A stretch of 17,393 nt of DNA, taken from assembly GCA_913048545.1 (NCBI GenBank), contig CAJWWH010000028.1:1-17393 (forward strand), read 5' to 3'. The stretch's first letter is position 1; the number at the start of each line of letters is the position of its first letter. This document shows positions 14,593 through 17,393 of this stretch, in pieces. The notes beneath the pieces were generated by a model that was given only the letters and a program-made list of their open reading frames with translations, did no database searches and was not told the DNA's origin. The translations under genes were made by a program, and so were the position numbers. Source of the DNA: an uncultured Opitutia bacterium (GTDB lineage: Bacteria; Verrucomicrobiota; Verrucomicrobiae; Opitutales; MB11C04).

Positions 14593-15651
14593 TCAAATAA
14601 TAAGCATTGCATCACCATAGCTGAAAAAGCGGTACTTTTGTGAGATTGCCTCCGCATAAATTTCTTTAAGTTTTTGGAGTCCATGGCACTTAGTGGGAGC
14701 GAGAAAGGCGGCCACAAGGCAAAGAAGTGTTGATCCGGGAAGATGAAAGTTAGTCAGTAAGTGATCTACGCCCAAGAATTCATAGGGTGGGCGGATGAAC
14801 AAATTAGCTTCGGCTTGAACCGGTCTGCCAGGATGCGTTTGAGTAGTGGAGAGGAAATGTTCGATGGCCCGTACGCAGGTTGTGCCGATGGCAAGTCTCT
14901 TATGATCTTTTTGGAACAGGGCTTGTCCCGTTTCGCTTGGGAGAAAATATTCTTCAGCGTGCATCGGATGATCTTCGATTTTACTGGTTTCGATTGGCCG
15001 GAATGTACCCAGACCCACGGAAAGTGAAAGATCATAAATAGAGTGTCCTGAATTTTTTAATTCATTTAATATTTTATTGGTGAAATGTAGCCCTGCAGTG
15101 GGAGCAGCGACAGCGGACCGATTTTCTCCATTTGCGTAGACCGTCTGGTAACGTGTTTCATCTTCCTTGCTTGCGGGTCTCTGAACATAAGGCGGGAGAG
15201 GCAATTTTCCAATTCGTTGAGCAAGGGCGGGTGGATCAGCATCTTTGGGGAGGCTGAATCGAACGAGATATTCACCCGTTTCCATTGCTTCAAGTACTTC
15301 AGCGGAATATTCTCCCTGGTACCCAAAATATTGAGCTTTTGCGGTTTTACCACCGGGTTTGAGAAGGCACTTCCATATTTTACTGGAATGTTCGGTGCGA
15401 CGCAGCAAAAGGCATTCGACTGCTCCCCCACTTGGCCGATTACCTATAATTCGTGCTTTGAGTACAGAGACATTATTTCGGAAAATTGCCAATTTGGATT
15501 CAAGTAACTGCGGGAGATCTGTAAAGGTATGGTGACTGACTTCTTGGGTCGCCCGATTGTAGACTAATAATCGAGACTGATCCCGCCGGTCAGGCGGGGT
15601 CTGGGCAATCAATTCCTTCGGTAGGTGATATTCTAATTCCTCGGTAAGCAT
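14593..15651 (-). CDS. queA: S-adenosylmethionine:tRNA ribosyltransferase-isomerase
   Basis: QueA transfers and isomerises the ribosyl moiety of SAM onto preQ1 at tRNA position 34, forming epoxyqueuosine. The 352-residue form fits the family (about 345-356). Visible motifs: HLPKELIAQTPPDRRDQSRLL (9-29), GNRPSGGAVE (70-79), AAPTAGLHFT (182-191), SVGLGTFRPI (211-220), MHAEEY (230-235), GTTCVRAIE (256-264), LLTNFHLPGSTLL (298-310) and YRFFSYGDAMLI (340-351). I chose the ATG at 15651 because MLTEELEYHLP aligns with the usual start and an AAAGAGAA sequence lies 4 bases upstream. An ATG at 15672 would add seven residues and has no such site. No other queuosine gene is in the window. It is divergent from acs and upstream of the YHYH-domain gene. 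Confidence 0.93.
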   Translation of the reverse strand: MLTEELEYHLPKELIAQTPPDRRDQSRLLVYNRATQEVSHHTFTDLPQLLESKLAIFRNNVSVLKARIIGNRPSGGAVECLLLRRTEHSSKIWKCLLKPGGKTAKAQYFGYQGEYSAEVLEAMETGEYLVRFSLPKDADPPALAQRIGKLPLPPYVQRPASKEDETRYQTVYANGENRSAVAAPTAGLHFTNKILNELKNSGHSIYDLSLSVGLGTFRPIETSKIEDHPMHAEEYFLPSETGQALFQKDHKRLAIGTTCVRAIEHFLSTTQTHPGRPVQAEANLFIRPPYEFLGVDHLLTNFHLPGSTLLCLVAAFLAPTKCHGLQKLKEIYAEAISQKYRFFSYGDAMLII

Positions 15652-15676
15652 AAAATTCTCTTTAAAACTCATCGAC

Positions 15677-15695
15677 AGGCGAAGAGCAATCGCCT
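15677..15695. promoter_or_regulatory. Inverted repeat between queA and acs (possible operator)
   Basis: AGGCGA (15677-15682) and TCGCCT (15690-15695) are perfect 6-base arms around a 7-base spacer. They lie in the short divergent gap between queA and acs. Neither side is followed by a T-tract, so a terminator is unlikely. A shared operator is possible but rests only on position and symmetry. Confidence 0.3.
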
Positions 15696-15727
15696 AAAAC
15701 TTTTCTAAACCTTAACTTAATTTTTGT

Positions 15728-17393
15728 ATGAGTGAAAACGAGCCTATTCAATTAGTGAACCCTCCAGAAAATGTATCCAGTAAAGCCCACATCGGAAGTA
15801 TGGATGAGTACCTGGAAAAATACAACAGAAGTATCGATGAACCTGAGGAGTTTTGGTCTGAAATGGCCCAGAATTTTCATTGGTTCAAAAGTTGGAAAGA
15901 GGTCCGGTCTTATAATTATAATATGGATCGATCACCTGTTGATGTGAAGTGGTTCGCTGGAGCAAAAACCAATGTATGTTACAATTGCGTGGACAGGCAT
16001 CTTGAGGTTCGCCCCGATAAAACTGCCATTATCTGGGAGGGGAATGAGCCCGGGGAAGACAGTACGATTAGCTTTCGAAATCTTCATAAACAGGTTTGCA
16101 AGTTTGCGAATGTATTAAAAAATCGAGGAGTAAAGAAGGGGGACCGGGTATCTATTTACATGCCAATGGTTATGGAAGCCACTATCGCCATGCTTGCCTG
16201 TGCCAGAATAGGTGCGGTGCACTCGGTTGTTTTTGGCGGTTTCTCCGCAGAAGCTTTGGCGGATCGGATTGTGGATTCGAATTGCAAGACATTAATCACG
16301 GCCAATGGTACATTTCGGGGTCCCAAGGCAATTCCGATGAAGCCGAATGCGGATCAGGCAATGGAGAGTGCTTCCAATCAAATGAGTGATGAGGTGGAGA
16401 CTTGTATCGTGGTGCGCCGGGTGGGGGAAGATTCCGGGATTGAGTGTGCGATGAAAGAAGGCCGAGATCTTTGGTGGGATGAGGCTATGGCGGAGGCCAA
16501 GGACAAATGTCCATGCGTGGAAATGGATGCTGAAGATCCTCTCTTTATTCTCTACACTTCCGGTTCAACCGGGAAGCCAAAAGGTGTGCTGCACACCACT
16601 GCCGGATATATGGTCTACACCGCAACCACGCATAAGTATATTTTTGATTATCATGAGGAGGATGTTTATTTCTGTGCTGCGGATATAGGTTGGATAACGG
16701 GACATTCTTACATCGTTTATGGCCCGCTTGCGAATGGGGCAACCACGATGATGTTTGAAGGTATTCCCACTTATCCTAATCCAGATCGATATTGGCAGGT
16801 GATTGAAAAGTGGAAGGTCAATCAGTTTTACACTGCTCCCACTGCGATCCGTGCCATTGCGGCTGCAGGAGAAGAATGGCCCGGCAAATTTAAAATGGAA
16901 AGCCTGCGAGTTTTAGGAAGCGTCGGGGAACCGATCAACCCCGAAGCATGGCGATGGTATCATCGGAATGCCGGAAAGGAAAGGTGTCCGATTGTGGATA
17001 CCTGGTGGCAGACAGAGACCGGAGGCATACTTATTTCCCCTCTTCCCGGAGCCACTCCTTTAAAGCCCGGATCCGCAACTTTCCCGTTTTTTGGTGTGAA
17101 GCCAATTCTGCTTGATCCCCAATCGGGAGAGGAAATCAAGGGAAATGATGTGAGTGGAGTTCTGGCGATTGAAGAACCTTGGCCCGGGCAGATGCGGACT
17201 ATTTTTGGTGACCATGAACGATTCGAGAGCACTTATTTTCAGCAGTATAAAGGATATTATTTTACCGGGGACGGTTGTCGGCGCGACGAAGATGGTTATT
17301 ACTGGATTACCGGACGGGTGGATGATGTTATCAATGTTTCTGGACATCGAATGGGAACCGCAGAAGTGGAGAGCGCACTGGTTGCTCATGCAG
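15728..17393 (+). CDS. acs: Acetyl-CoA synthetase, AMP-forming (3' end missing)
   Basis: Acs activates acetate with ATP and CoA to acetyl-CoA through an acetyl-AMP intermediate. The frame from ATG 15728 is open to the window end (555 complete codons); about 90-100 residues of a typical Acs are missing. Family signatures are nearly perfect: FHWFKSW near the N-terminus, [18 protein letters not shown], the P-loop [11 protein letters not shown] (276-286), [39 protein letters not shown] (424-433), [17 protein letters not shown] (514-530) and the hinge region [19 protein letters not shown] (531-549). Asp515 and Arg530 correspond to ATP-binding residues of known Acs enzymes. The catalytic, acetylation-regulated lysine near the C-terminus lies beyond the window. 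The start fits the family and has no Shine-Dalgarno sequence. It is divergent from queA. Confidence 0.95.
   Translation, partial: MSENEPIQLVNPPENVSSKAHIGSMDEYLEKYNRSIDEPEEFWSEMAQNFHWFKSWKEVRSYNYNMDRSPVDVKWFAGAKTNVCYNCVDRHLEVRPDKTAIIWEGNEPGEDSTISFRNLHKQVCKFANVLKNRGVKKGDRVSIYMPMVMEATIAMLACARIGAVHSVVFGGFSAEALADRIVDSNCKTLITANGTFRGPKAIPMKPNADQAMESASNQMSDEVETCIVVRRVGEDSGIECAMKEGRDLWWDEAMAEAKDKCPCVEMDAEDPLFILYTSGSTGKPKGVLHTTAGYMVYTATTHKYIFDYHEEDVYFCAADIGWITGHSYIVYGPLANGATTMMFEGIPTYPNPDRYWQVIEKWKVNQFYTAPTAIRAIAAAGEEWPGKFKMESLRVLGSVGEPINPEAWRWYHRNAGKERCPIVDTWWQTETGGILISPLPGATPLKPGSATFPFFGVKPILLDPQSGEEIKGNDVSGVLAIEEPWPGQMRTIFGDHERFESTYFQQYKGYYFTGDGCRRDEDGYYWITGRVDDVINVSGHRMGTAEVESALVAHA

Overview
The window looks like a chromosomal segment from a moderately AT-rich Gram-negative bacterium, most plausibly a marine member of the Verrucomicrobiota (Opitutae/Puniceicoccales-like) or a close PVC relative. 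This is an inference from four things: a secreted protein with autotransporter-type beta-strand repeats and a PEP-CTERM tail; a large YHYH-domain secreted protein with Trp-rich 'YHETLGW' repeats; a phoH - 7TM-HD phosphodiesterase - ybeY - DUF502 - recO cluster; and start codons that mostly lack a Shine-Dalgarno sequence. No rRNA, tRNA, CRISPR array, insertion sequence or prophage gene was seen. Coding density is high, and no gap between genes exceeds about 280 bases.

Layout. 1-1902 (+) is the 3' part of a cell-surface PEP-CTERM protein. It converges with 1929-4442 (-), a SNF2-type helicase/ATPase, which follows glgA (4544-6001, -), an ADP-glucose-type glycogen/starch synthase. A roughly 280-base AT-rich divergent region (6002-6279) separates glgA from the rightward cluster phoH (6280-7230), pgpH-like HD phosphodiesterase (7246-9738), ybeY (9759-10229), a DUF502 membrane protein (10239-11021) and a recO-like gene (11028-11642). 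Gaps in this cluster are only 6-20 bases, so it reads as one operon. It converges on a 952-residue secreted YHYH-domain protein (11679-14537, -), preceded on the same strand by queA (14593-15651, -). acs (15728 to the window end, +) is divergent from queA and its 3' end lies outside the window.

How the genes work together. The phoH cluster resembles the order known from Firmicutes (phoH-yqfF-ybeY-dgkA-cdd-era-recO), with a DUF502 gene where dgkA-cdd-era would be. It joins RNA-processing functions (PhoH/YbeZ, YbeY), probable cyclic di-AMP hydrolysis (HD domain) and recombination repair (RecO). glgA, queA and acs are ordinary central-metabolism or tRNA-modification genes. The accessory content is the two large secreted proteins near the left edge and at 11.7-14.5 kb.

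Points most worth a second look: the leader of phoH, with a good promoter, an imperfect 14+14 hairpin followed by a T-tract, and an AT palindrome; the multidomain YHYH protein with an EF-hand loop and Trp-rich repeats; and the YbeY variant in which the third zinc-ligand His is Asp. I do not see a clear new defence, mobile or biosynthetic system here.
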